Source of the DNA: Adineta vaga
Taxonomy: Eukaryota; Rotifera
NCBI GenBank assembly: GCA_021613535.1
Contig: CP075492.1
Span: 14,570,001-14,634,000 of the forward strand
Reading direction: 5' to 3'
DNA length: 64,000 nt
The translations under genes and the position numbers were made by a program. Of this stretch, positions 33,337 through 45,067 are shown in pieces. Under the pieces are notes generated by a model that was not told the origin of the DNA, searched no databases, and saw only the letters and a list, made by a program, of their open reading frames with translations. The number at the start of each line of letters is the position of its first letter. The stretch's first letter is position 1.

Positions 33337-35220
33337 TCATTTTTTCTGTGTTGTCTTTTCAAGTATTGTGTAGATCCAGCATAACATTTTTTCTACATGT
33401 AAAATCCTTTGTTCTGTATTATTGAGTGCATGTCCACCAGCAAACCAGTCAAGTACAAAGTTCTTATTAAATTGAGTCATCTTCTTTGCAAAAGATTTCA
33501 TTTGCCGTTCAGGACAACGTGTATCATTATTAGCTTGAATGATCAGTATCGGTGCAATGATTTGTTCGACATACGTAATAGGAGAAGCATTAGTATACAA
33601 TTCCCTTTTCTCATCAGGTGTACCACCAAATAATGATACTTGATAACTTTTAAGTGATTCAGCTGAATCTTCATACAGCTCGATCCAATCGGCAATGGCA
33701 ATACCGGCTAATCCACCAGCCCATAAATTTGGTTGTTTACCAAGCGTTAACAATGTAAGATAGCCACCATAAGACCAACCAGTTAGAAAGATAGTATTCG
33801 ATTGAGCAATACTTTGTTCGATAAGCCAAGTACGAGCAGCAATAATATCTTCTACTTCCCAATGACCAATATCGGAATAGATTTTATTCTGAAATGTACG
33901 TCCAAAGGTTATTGAACCGCGGTAATTAATTGAGAAATATGCAAAACCATGATCGACCCATGCGCCAGCCGTTGGATCAAATCTGTCACTTGTAACAGCT
34001 GCAGGACCACCGTGCATACGAACTATCGTTGGAAGTAATGTGCCGACATTGTTGTGAGGTAAAGTAAGCCAACCTTGAATTAGTTGTCCATCCGATGACG
34101 GAAATGTAATCGAACGTCGAGATTGATTTGTCAGATTTTCATCCTTCGATGATCCAAGCATGACTTTTTTGAATGCTCCATTTTTATCATCTAATGCAAT
34201 AATTTGTCGCGGTGTATGTGCATTTTCCCATTCAACAATAATTGTTTTGTCAGGACCAAATTGCGCATCGAATATTGCACCAGATGGATGTTCTGTTAGT
34301 TTATTTGCAGTATTGTCGGCAATAGAATAGCAATAAAGTTGAAAAATGGCATTGTGAGTGTGTAGTAAAAGAATAAGGTTACCGTTATCCGACCAATCGA
34401 GTGGATCAACATCACCTTCGATGTTTAATTCATCAAGCATAAGATCGATTCGTTCGTTAGTACGTACATTCCAAATCAATGGTCGATTCACTCCAGTACG
34501 ATTAGTTTTTGCTAATAGACGTGCATCATTCGGCAATGGTGCGAATTGTTTTGGTGCAATATTTATTTCTGAACCATCGTCCAAAGTACCAATCATTTGT
34601 CCATTATTATTCACGTCAAATACGAGTAGTATGCTTCCTGAACCTTTTTTGACATCCGTTGTTTCGATAACTACAATATCTCCATTATAAGATAAAATTG
34701 GATTAGTGGTGTAGTTCGATGTTTGGTAGATAAGATTAGGTTTACTAACGGTATCCGTCATAACTGTCTGTGTTAACAACTGACAACCCTTCTCATGATC
34801 AGTAGCTAAATAAGTGATTGTTTTACCGATACAATCAGTTTGAAAACCTGATGTAGAGTATGGTTTAATGTCGGGTGTCAAATCCATTTCTTTACTTGTA
34901 TCAAAATCGACACGAACAAAATGACCAGTTTCATTGCCCTGTGTATCGTTCAAATAGTATACATAACGGCCATCTTCAGAAATATGTCCTGTTGCTTTTC
35001 CATCCAAATGATGAGTTAATTGACGTAGTTTATTATCCGCCACAGTCCATGCATATAATTGATATATACCTGATTGATTGCTGATTACTAAACCACGTTG
35101 ATGATTACGACGTGCTAAATATCCTCGATATTGATGTAAACGAAATCGTTGTTTCCATAATGCGTTTTCATCAACTAAAGGTGCAAGTCTCATATCTAGA
35201 AAATGTTTGAATATATTCAT
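33337..35220 (-). CDS. S9 family serine peptidase (acylaminoacyl-peptidase/POP type)
   Basis: Intronless 627-aa protein: N-terminal beta-propeller (about residues 40-360, with Asp-box-like blades such as SEDGRYVYYLND) and a C-terminal alpha/beta hydrolase. Catalytic triad: Ser483 in GWSYGGY, Asp566 in NNDTRCP, His597 in GGHAL. HGGP (oxyanion region) and the NYRGS segment are also present. It should cleave short peptides or acylated N-termini, probably in the cytosol as no signal peptide is seen. Start is ambiguous: 35220, or Met10 at 35193, because a TTTTCTAG acceptor-like sequence lies directly before Met10. Bacterial-type sequence and no introns raise the possibility of horizontal transfer, unproven. 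Confidence 0.88.
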   Translation of the reverse strand: MNIFKHFLDMRLAPLVDENALWKQRFRLHQYRGYLARRNHQRGLVISNQSGIYQLYAWTVADNKLRQLTHHLDGKATGHISEDGRYVYYLNDTQGNETGHFVRVDFDTSKEMDLTPDIKPYSTSGFQTDCIGKTITYLATDHEKGCQLLTQTVMTDTVSKPNLIYQTSNYTTNPILSYNGDIVVIETTDVKKGSGSILLVFDVNNNGQMIGTLDDGSEINIAPKQFAPLPNDARLLAKTNRTGVNRPLIWNVRTNERIDLMLDELNIEGDVDPLDWSDNGNLILLLHTHNAIFQLYCYSIADNTANKLTEHPSGAIFDAQFGPDKTIIVEWENAHTPRQIIALDDKNGAFKKVMLGSSKDENLTNQSRRSITFPSSDGQLIQGWLTLPHNNVGTLLPTIVRMHGGPAAVTSDRFDPTAGAWVDHGFAYFSINYRGSITFGRTFQNKIYSDIGHWEVEDIIAARTWLIEQSIAQSNTIFLTGWSYGGYLTLLTLGKQPNLWAGGLAGIAIADWIELYEDSAESLKSYQVSLFGGTPDEKRELYTNASPITYVEQIIAPILIIQANNDTRCPERQMKSFAKKMTQFNKNFVLDWFAGGHALNNTEQRILHVEKMLCWIYTILEKTTQKK

Positions 35221-36297
35221 TCATCATCAAACTTTACAGATTGATTGTCATAAATTATGAATATAATATTTGTTTGATATTGTAAACGAAATGCACGTGT
35301 GTAGCTACTGTATACGTTGAAGGATGAAACTATGTATATATAAAACGCAAAAAATACAATTGCATCGATATGTAAAATTGTTCAGGCATATCATAGCGAG
35401 ATTTTTTCTTTATACTATTGAAAGTAGATATAGAACAGATACAAAAAGAAGTGACTCGTTTTCAGATTTTATTTTAAATGTTATTGTGTTTCTAATTATC
35501 ATTCCGAAAAAGTTTGTCTATAATTCTTCGTGAGCAATTCTCAACAGCCAATCGTTTACAATCAAATCAATCATCTGGTAAAAAAATCAACATATTTATG
35601 GTCTATATAATACTGAATTTGATTATGGACATTTCATAATTATTGATGCATTTAGCTGATCTAAAAATGATTCTTCGAAGAACATATGTGTTTATATATG
35701 GAAACAAATATACGATAGAAAGCAAAAATGAGAGTCTTCAATTATATCAAGTGAACAAATCTAAAACTGAGAAATGACGGTGACATCATGTGACGAAATG
35801 AATTTATTTTTGAATACTAGCATTGTTTTTCATTCACAAAAATTGTGTTCTGTTTTATAACCCAATGAAATGGTGTGAGTATGCATACAAGGTTTATCTT
35901 CATTTGCACTCATCCTGGTTATTCTCATTGGATCGATGATAATCAAGGTGGAAACAATTTTTCAACTTCTTTTCGAAATATAGTTCCAGTTAATGCATAT
36001 AAATAAAAGCTAGTTGAATGAGCAAAATATATCATGATACCAGATTTTTTCAAAATTGTAAATCAGATACCTATTAACTAAGACGGTTTCAAATAGCAAT
36101 TTCAATGCCACCTTTTTGTACCATTTCACTGGCCGTCTAAGGTAGGGCTGTGCTCTTTCGACCTGGGAAGGTGGGAGAATTGTGTATGAGAGGAAAATGT
36201 AGCTGAATATGCTCATTTTCACTTTACAGCTGCTATATAATCGTGACTGTAAAGCAATTAAAATTTCCTGTCAATAATTATATCCAAAACATCCGCT
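35221..36297. other. Gene-poor region with one possible exon remnant
   Basis: AT-rich. A 41-codon frame from ATG 35881 to TAA 36003 (contains HPGYSHWIDDNQGGNNF) looks protein-like but matches nothing I can name. Otherwise empty. Confidence 0.3.
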
Positions 36298-36501
36298 TTA
36301 TTCACTGTAGGTTAGGTCGAGATAGAATTGATAGCGTTCAGCCACTTCAATTGGTGCTAACCAGAGATATAATTGCTCACTTGTAATATTCACTTCTGTA
36401 AGTTGAGAAAAAGTAAATTTTGAAGAATAATCATTGTCTGGAACATGAAATTTGAAAGGTGATTCGCTCAGACAATAAGTAACAACTACGTAATCAAACA
36501 C
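36298..36501 (-). pseudogene. Exon remnant of an unidentified secreted-protein family
   Basis: 67-codon frame with no ATG at its start (GTG in the open frame), containing FKFHVPDNDYSSKFTFSQL and ITSEQLYLWLAPIEVAERYQ. The composition and patterning look like a real domain fragment; a similar motif occurs, from memory, in bdelloid surface proteins. No partner exons were found nearby, so it is probably a leftover. Confidence 0.35.
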
Positions 36502-37540
36502 AGTATATAGTGATATATACTAGGATAATCAACGAAACGCAAGCAATTGTAATTCACTACATGATCATCATTATTTTCATTTTCCACTCTCAACGAATAT
36601 ACATGTTACAAGAGAAACTAAAATCTTGATATTTTTCTTCTTTATCACGATAGAAAAATCTCTATTTTGATCGATGAGAACAAAAAAAAGAACAAACATA
36701 TATTTGTAATGTTTAGTACATTTTAATCCACGATTTCGTATGATGTACATACCGAATCTTTATTGATATAGATAACAGAGAATTGAATTAAGTTTTAGAA
36801 TTTATCAATACTTGTTCTTTTGAAGTCTTTCATGCATAATTCGGATCTATCTGCCATACAGGACTCAACACGTAAAATCAAATTCAAAGCTGTATACAGT
36901 TTCATGATAGCATTCGAATAAAAGTAAAGTAACATAAGGGCATCATTGGTGATTTGTGTTATCTTATCGAAAATCTATGTTATATACAGAAGATTAACTG
37001 GAATATGATTTCTCACTTCCTAGCACGTCTTTATTGGACAGAAAAGCAATGTGAATATCTTGCTTAAAATCGTTTCGACGAATCTTTTATTACAACTCTA
37101 TAGAGAAACGGAGTGTGTTTCGGAGCGTGTACCTGTGGTCGGATCCTGTTTAGGTTTTGTATAAACCCTTCGTTTCGGGTGTACGTTGACAATTTTGTAT
37201 AAAAATATAGTTTCCATATATAGACGGATTGCAGATAATTTGGTCATCTTCGGATCGAAACTATTTTGCATTCTACTTGCAACTCTTTACATATTCTTCT
37301 AGAAGATTTCAATGTTTTACTTAAATATCGCAAAATATATAAATCAAGTCTGACGAATATTATTCAAAATACAAGTAACATGTGACACAAAAAATAATTA
37401 CTCAATACTTTTTTTCTTGTTCTTTACCTCTAAAATGTACATTATACGTATGTAGTTAGGATGAAAAGAAAGAGAAATAGTAATTGCACAACTTCCATTA
37501 CTAAACAACATAAAATAAAGATGTGTTACGAAAAGATATT
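36502..37540. other. Gene-poor AT-rich region
   Basis: No coding or structural element recognised over about 1 kb. Confidence 0.4.
37511..37520 (+). promoter_or_regulatory. TATA-like box of candidate Pol III gene
   Basis: TAAAATAAAG lies 21-30 bases before the start of the candidate RNA, the spacing used by type 3 (U6-like) Pol III promoters. Confidence 0.3.
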
Positions 37541-37652
37541 GGCCGAGCCGCGCTTCTGGGTAAAACCATAAATCTTACTTTCCTCATGAGCCATAAGCAT
37601 TAGGATGCGATTCTGTCGCATATCCAGGAGCAAATCGATACTCGGTCATTTT
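37541..37652 (+). ncRNA. Candidate structured Pol III RNA, about 110 nt
   Basis: The segment starts GGCCGAG and ends CTCGGTC, which pair as a 7-bp terminal stem (one G-U). Inside is a strong hairpin, GGATGCGA against TCGCATATCC with a two-base bulge (37612-37635 region). Directly after comes a run of ten T (37649-37658), a Pol III terminator. GC content is higher than the flanks. It is not a tRNA, U1, U2, U4, U5 or U6 by inspection. Size, closed terminal stem and T-run resemble Y or vault RNAs, but I cannot assign a class. Confidence 0.45.
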
Positions 37653-37658
37653 TTTTTG

Positions 37659-38315
37659 GTTATGCAATCTATTCTGTCTATATAAAAAAAACTATATACC
37701 ATGTGTCAGAGTAATAGAAATAAAAAGAGGAACAATCGTTAGTGGAGAAAATGGTCAGGGTAGTTTAGATTAGTTAACACATAAACGTATATTTTGTTTA
37801 GCATAGAGTGTTTATATTAATGATAATGACAATCGATCACGGCAGGCCATTTACTTATGTTAGAAGTTTGAAATTTTCGAATTCAAATTGTGTAAAAATC
37901 AATAAAAAAACTATTTTGCCTCTATTTTTTCTTTTTCAAGTAAAATTAGTTCTTTTATCAACTGTAGAATAAAACTTAAAATAATAATGCATCGCAAAGA
38001 AAAATGTCACTGTCGCTCATTTAGTTCATTTCATTGCAACTAAAACTAGAAGCTCATGGTTAAATATATGAATCATTCACGTCATTTTTCACCGATAATT
38101 TCGTATGTTATTCTTGTTAGTTTCATATTTTAGAAAATGAAACTATCATTTTCACCAAAAACCAAAGTGATAAACAAAATTTCTATTCGAATTCGAATAG
38201 AAGTTGTTTTTGTGTGATACTTCAATTATTACAGAGAGACTCACCATAATCATGTTTATCATTTGTTCTCAGAGCTATGTCGAAAAGCGTATTAACACAG
38301 ATGTGAATTCATTCT
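37659..38315. other. Gene-poor AT-rich region
   Basis: Nothing recognised. Confidence 0.4.
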
Positions 38316-38435
38316 AGCACTCGTCAATTATATGATCCCTTAACGGAAAAGTGGTCCATGATTGCTGATATGGATTGTGAAAGACATCGTCATTCCGCAT
38401 TTGTTTTACCTATACGATACAGTATTAGTCATTGA
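38316..38435 (+). pseudogene. Kelch-repeat remnant
   Basis: Forty codons reading LYDPLTEKWSMIADMDCERH and on, ending at TGA: a single Kelch blade (xxYDPxTxxWxxxxxMxxxRxxHxA). A real Kelch protein has five to seven blades; no others are visible nearby, so this is a leftover of a lost gene. Confidence 0.55.
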
Positions 38436-38915
38436 AGAAGTTGAAGGTTTTTATAAATCATGTAGTACAGAACTTTATTGATGTTGTGTGCTTTTCTTCT
38501 TCTGTTAACTATTTCGATCATTCTTCGAACATAAAATTCAAATAATTGTAGTAGATTCAATCAATGTATTCTTATGTCCGACGTTATAAAATCGAACAAT
38601 TTCTTTGCATTGATTGAATAAACTTTTGCGTATTGAATCCATATTTACTTTCATACTTTAGCTTTATGGATTGTTTGATTTGTCTCAATTCTTAATCACA
38701 ATGTACTATACACTAATATAATTCGATATTACCTTCGAATATATTCGTCCATGAAAGATAGCGACATCTCAGTTCACTAATGCCAATAACTAGTTTTCGT
38801 TTTTCGTTTCATTCTGTTGGACATTTACTAACCTACCTACATACCTTATTACTCACACGTTGCGAGGAAAAATGAATGTTAAACTTTCCAACATAGATTC
38901 ATTTCATTCGATCTT
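38436..38915. other. Intergenic upstream of F-box gene
   Basis: AT-rich, with no recognisable element. Confidence 0.4.
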
Positions 38916-40694
38916 ATGGAGACGTTACCCGTGGAATTGTTACATCGTATTTTTGATTATCTTGACACAGAAACGATCGTCTTTTCAGTACGATCCGTGT
39001 CTCGATTATTTCGATCTGTGGTAATTTCATATGAAAGAGTTGTGTTGAATTTAAAACATGTTTCACAGCCACATTTTCATCTACTTTGTCGATCGATTAA
39101 ACCACAAAATATCATTTCATTGACACTTTCGAATGATGTCGATGCATCAAACAAAATCGATTCGTTTCTTTCGTATGCTTGTCATCTGCAACACTATACT
39201 CGACTTCGATCGTTAACTCTCGAGTGTATTAATGAAAAACAGTTAAATTATCTCTTAGAACATCTGAATCTTACTTCACTTACTTCATTCTCGATGATGA
39301 CCACAAATAGTGATGAACAACGTAACAGAACAACAAAAAAACATCTTACTTCGATCATAGCACGATTAAATATTTGTCGACTACAATTCTGTCGAGAAAA
39401 ATATATAACGCCTAGAATCGAATGGCCTACCATTTCGATGATTCAGTATTTGACAATAGAGTCTTGCATTGAAATGGATGATCTGTGTAAAATACTTCAA
39501 TGTTCTCCTTATTTGCACACAATTATCCTAAAAGATGGTTTTCGTAAACCAAGTGAAAACAGTGTGGCAACATTTGACCATCGCCATACTTTCGAACAAT
39601 TACAATCTCTAACTATCGAAGAGTTGAACGTAACTATTGATCAATTGGAATTATTTATTTTATCAACACCTGCAATAATCCATTTAAAACTTATCGGTAG
39701 TGAACAAAACTACATGTCTTATTACGCTCAGATATGGGAACAATTCATTGAAATAAATTTACTACAATTAAAAAAATTTGAGTTTTATTTCAATCACAAG
39801 TTCAACATTAAGACGTTAGAAGAACTTGAGTCAATTAACTTGTCCTTTCAAACGCCATTTTGGATCAAACTTAAACACTGGTTTGTTATTTGTGAGTACA
39901 AAGTTAATGACTCATCCTGTTTTCATACATATACTGTGCCGATATGCACAACTAGATTCACGTATGAATCAGGATTCAAACAACTTCCTTCGTCTGCTTC
40001 GACTTTAGTAACAAAGAATAAGTATATCCAATCACTTAAACTAACTCTCGATGCGTTCATTGTCGATGATATAGAAGAAAAAGTAGGCAATATTTAGTCG
40101 AATCTATGTTATATGTATCGATATTTATTTCTATAGAAGACAAACTCAAATTCGTTTCATTTTGACAACGTCACTGATCTAAGACTTGAGTTATCTTCAG
40201 ATTGTTCGTCATCATCATTTTTTTCTATGTTTGCAATGATTGACATCACAAGAATAGTACAAATAACATTCTATAGTTACTCTCTCGAGGCATATAGCAG
40301 AGATACATGTGAGAATATTGGTATCTGTCTGAAACGTGCAAACAATCTTTCTTCTTTAACGATTGGTGGAATTTACAACAAACACATAACTTCTGAAACC
40401 AACATAAGTTTATATTCAATCCTTCCACGTCAGTTAAAACATTTACAGATTTCGATCCAAAATTTCGATCAAGTCAAAACAATTCTAGATCGATGTGCAA
40501 ACTTATCAACGATAATACTCAATGTCCAAAATAAGTATGCGAAAAATGTTGTTGAATGGTTTGATAGGAATACGATAAACTCAATATGCCGTATAAGTTA
40601 TGGAAATATCTTTGTTTGGCTTGGAAAGAAAAACATTCGATCAACCGACAACATAAAACGCAATAAACGATTGAAAGTCAATTCATCATCATAA
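38916..40694 (+). CDS. F-box protein with LRR-like C-terminus
   Basis: Two exons, 38916-40082 and 40137-40694, with a 54-nt GT-AG intron in phase 0; 574 aa. The first 40 residues are an F-box (METLPVELLHRIFDYLDTET), which would bind Skp1 in an SCF ubiquitin ligase. The rest is an irregular leucine-rich region (LRSLTLECINEKQLNYLL, IQYLTIESCIEMDDL, LKHLQISIQNFDQV) likely to bind substrates. The C-terminal exon is needed for full length; without splicing the frame stops at 40097. Bdelloids carry many diverged F-box/LRR genes of this kind. Substrate unknown. Confidence 0.83.
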
Positions 40695-40716
40695 TGTACA
40701 TGCGAAGTATATTGTT

Positions 40717-40762
40717 CTGATTTTGAAACATTTTCTCGAAATAATAAAATCAAATCCAGATT
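40717..40762. repeat. Direct repeat, left copy
   Basis: About 46 bases (GAAACATTTTCTCGAA core) recurring at 46214-46260 with a few substitutions, same orientation, on either side of the three-module membrane gene. Confidence 0.6.
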
Positions 40763-40899
40763 TCTCCAATATTTTTTTTTGTGAGAGTGTAATCAGAGGC
40801 AAGACGCTCTAACCCATACACTCTATTGAAATAATGTGACAACGATCAAAGCAACATACAATAATATCAATAATAAAGCATTTTGATTTAATATAATCA

Positions 40900-43800
40900 T
40901 TATTCATTGCTATTGACAGGAACAATGACACTTCGACGATACTTCAACCATCGACGAACTTTCCAAAAAAGATACAAACCATACCAAACAAAAAATCTTA
41001 GTCCTTCAATTAATCCACCATATAATCCAAGAAAAGTAGTTAATGTATACAAAATATTATTTCTTTCGACATATGTATATCGACATGTGAATGGTGCACA
41101 TGTCGAATAATAACTCGAATAATTACTTGTATTTTGCCATGATTCAATAAACAATTTATCAATCAATATATCAATTGTTGTTGAAGAGATTGGTGTGAAA
41201 CGACTTTTAATCGAAATGTTAAGAGGTGCAAAAACATAGGTACTATTGACAAAATTACCTAAACGTTTCAAGCAAGTTGAATTATAGAAACATTCAAGTG
41301 TGGATAATCGAAGACCATAACCAGGTAAGCAACCAATAACAAGACCTACAAGAATAATCTGAATTCTAAATAAATCTTTATTCAAGTTGATATTTTACCA
41401 GCAAATCTTGCTTGCTTTTTTTCTTGCCTTAATTCAGATCTTAAACATGTCGATAAAGTGTTACATGAACATGTTCGACCATTTTGTTTTACAGATACTG
41501 GTATTGTTGACAAAATATAGTTATTTTGAGCAGTTACTGTTCCAAGTTTCCAATTTATAGCGAATATATTCTGTAATTGATTAGCATGGAGCATATCTAT
41601 TATATATCGATGTGTTCGTCGAAAATGACTTGGTGTTTCCATGATAAAACTATTAATAATTGAATCAACTTGATGTTGAAATGATTCTTTTGACAATGGT
41701 TCGAATGTAATCAATTCTCGAGTTGACAAGATTTCTATCTTTTGTTCAATAATATTTTTTGCAAGAGAACATAATCTTGACAGAAGACGAAATTCTGTAC
41801 TTAAGATTTTACCATCGAGATACGTAAAATAGGCATTCTTCTCATTAGAACCCCAGAGTGTTCTGAAGAAATCAGACGAAATAAAATAACTTGAACATAT
41901 TTGATGATATTCACTTGGTTCAATTGTCAGAAATTTTGAAAATGATATTGCAACTTGTGTACATGGACATGAAAGTGTGGATGGATATTTGTTTTGAAGA
42001 AATTCAAATATTGATTCCGATGGAGTTGATATTCCGACCGAATATGTCGATAAATGGAACGCAGTATATGTAAAAATCGTAATAAATACTATAATAAAGA
42101 GGATAACAAGATAACGAGTGGCTACACGTTGACGTTGAATCAATGAAATATTATCAGATGTTATTGTTGATGGAGTTGATGAGTGATTGTGATGTCTGTT
42201 CTTATACAAGTTCAATGTTTGAGCATAAGTAAGAAGATTCAAGTATTTCTGACGAATGCCTAAAAACAATAACATCAATTTGAATCTTTCAGATATCTTA
42301 TATGAATTCTTATACTTATATTGAATATCACTTCTCTTCGAATGTCATATGAACGTTTCGAACAATGATGATATATTCCTCCAATTAGTTTGATAATGAT
42401 AGGAATCAATATCTGAAGTGCAGCGGAAAGACCACCGATGATACCAAATATTGTTGCAACAATATAAGCACGATTGAAACGTTCTTCATAACTGTAACTG
42501 CATTCATATGGTGCACATTGATAATAATATGAACTAAAATTAGTTGTATTGATCCAATGTTCAATAAACAATTGTGAAACGATTTTTTCCAACTTCATAT
42601 TTGGTGGAAAACGACTATAAATGGTTGAATTGAGAGGAGTAATAGACAATACATGTGAATCGATGGTTATGTTGATAAATCCAAATGAACGCCATTGTAG
42701 AAGCATCAGAATACATGATGCATTGTAAAAGCATTCAAGCGTTGATAAAAGAAGAGTATCAACAGGTAAACAACTTAAAACTAAACCAGGAATTGTTTGA
42801 TTGGGTTCCGCTGTATTTGACAAGCATTTATTTGCATTGCAGTAGAAACCTTGAGAACGTTGACAAGAACTACTGGCACCACATGAACAGTTATTATCAT
42901 AGTTATCGTTGGATCGAAAACGATGAACTAAAATATTTTTATTCAATCTGTTTAGTATCTCAGCATTTGTACTACTAGAAACCATGAATTGATTCAATTG
43001 AATTAAAGAACGAACAAGTTGAAACATCATAAGAAATGAATCAATAGTCTTAAATAAAACAAAAAGATCATTTAATACATCGATATTTTTTAATATAATT
43101 CTATACCTGTTGTTGAAATTGTCGAATAATTATGGATGTTTTAATATTGAATGTATTTCTCGACATGACACGTGCACTAATAAATTGCATTTCACTAAAT
43201 GCTCTTAATTCATTTCTCACTGTTTGATTCGACATTTGACATAATGTCTGAAGTATTCGAAATAATTTTAAACCTATCAAACGAAAATCCAAGGGGGAAA
43301 CAGGATTCTTGAACTTAGTAAAATACAGTAACCAAGTATGATCGTTGATAAAATCACTTGAACAAACTTGATGGTATTTAGACTCAATATGAATAATCGA
43401 AGAATAGGATATCGAGATTCGAGTACATGGACATATTAATGTCGATGGATATTGTACATATAATTGTTCATAGTTATCTAAAGATGGTCTTTTTATAGTA
43501 ATACTTCGAATTTGAATTGATATTGTTGCATAAAAAACTAAAACAATGATTCCAATCATATACGATATAATATAAAGTCGTGTTGAATATAATCCATCGG
43601 TTTCGTTAGATAAGAATGGAAAGAGATTCAATGTCATTAATTCCATCTTACTTCGATGTATAAACGATAAAAGACGATCTTTTATATCTATTTTCCGAAA
43701 CAAAAGAATCAAATGGAAAACAAAGAAAACAACTTACTTTGTTGTGACGATGTTTTAGTTTCATTACTTTTTATGTTTGAATGAGACATATATCTTTGAA

Positions 43801-45067
43801 GTCGCCGAAAGAGTATCACTATTAATGGCACACCAAGAAATAAAACCAATTTCAAACCACCAAAAAGGCTCATTAATGTTACAATGACATGAAGAAAATT
43901 AAATCGTCGATAATATGAATATGTACATGAATGAGGTGAACAATTTTGAAAATAACCAGTAAAATTTCTCTGTTCATTCCATGATTCAATAAATAATTCA
44001 TCTAACAGATTTTTTACTGTTATATTTTGTGAAAAATGAGTTTTCGATAGTGATGAAACTAATGAAAAACTGGGAATAAACGTTTGAGTTTGATTGATAC
44101 ATTTTTCTTGAAAAAAACATTCAAGAGTTGATTGAAGTAATGAATTATACGGTAAACAACCCACTCTTAGACTAAGAATACTTAAAACTGGTGATCCACA
44201 ACGTGTGGTTTTCGATGAACTGTTAATCGAGTTTTGATTTACTTTATAACCTGTTGAATTCCAAAATGTAGCTGCTTCTATACAATCAATGTCTCGATCG
44301 CAATTGCAAATGATATTTGAAGAAATATATTGAGCCGCTTTGTATGCAGTAATACGTGATTGTTCAGGTTTGTATGCAACTAAATAATTTGTTTTTAAGC
44401 CAGAATAAATTCCATTGTGATGTATATTTAAGGATAAAAAATCACTTGTATGTTTCATATTCGCAATATTTGCTGTTTTTAATTGGTCGATAAGATGATC
44501 GATTTGAGCATTAAACATATCATCAGATATAACTTCAAGAGTATTTAGATGTTGAGAATAGAATTGATTCAGCGAATCAACAATCATTTGTTGAATCGTG
44601 CGACAAAATACAGCAAGTATTTGAAAATGAGCTGCTGCCATTAAACGATAATCGTTCGAATAGTAACTGCTTATATTTACATCGAATAATGATGAAAGAA
44701 ATGATTGATTGACAAATTGACTTGTACATATGGAATGATAGTGTGGATTGAATATAAGAAACTTATCGTGTCGAATCAATGTTTGTGAACATGGACATGA
44801 TAATGTATTTGAATGGTGAAGAGATAGTTGTTTAAAAACAGATTCAGATGGTGAATAAATTGTCACAGATTGTGTTTGGGTAGAAAAGGCGGTGAAGATA
44901 ATAACAGTAATGAGAGTGATGGAAAAGAGAAAGAGAAATATTCGTGTTGACAATAATTGATCAATGAATGACAATTCTTCCTTATCGTTAAAAAGATTTA
45001 GTTTGATGAGATAATTATGCAAGCGTGTTAATCTACCCATTGGCTTGTGAAATATTGTCTTCATCAT
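40900..45067 (-). CDS. Three-module membrane protein (three fused two-span units)
   Basis: Five exons: 45067-43738, 43687-43107, 43048-42316, 42259-41399, 41345-40900. The four introns are 50-58 nt, all GT-AG, and every phase fits, giving 1,316 aa. Each module has an N-terminal span (FLFLFSITLITVIIFTAF in module 1), a Cys-containing ectodomain starting near TLSCPC and holding STLECF, then FIE.W.N...YY..C.P..C.YSY..RF, and a second span (GGL...). Topology is reminiscent of DEG/ENaC subunits, but I see no DEG/ENaC signature. Module 3 has no ATG after its acceptor, which argues for one fused gene rather than three. Function unknown; the family is, from memory, common in bdelloids. Confidence 0.72.
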
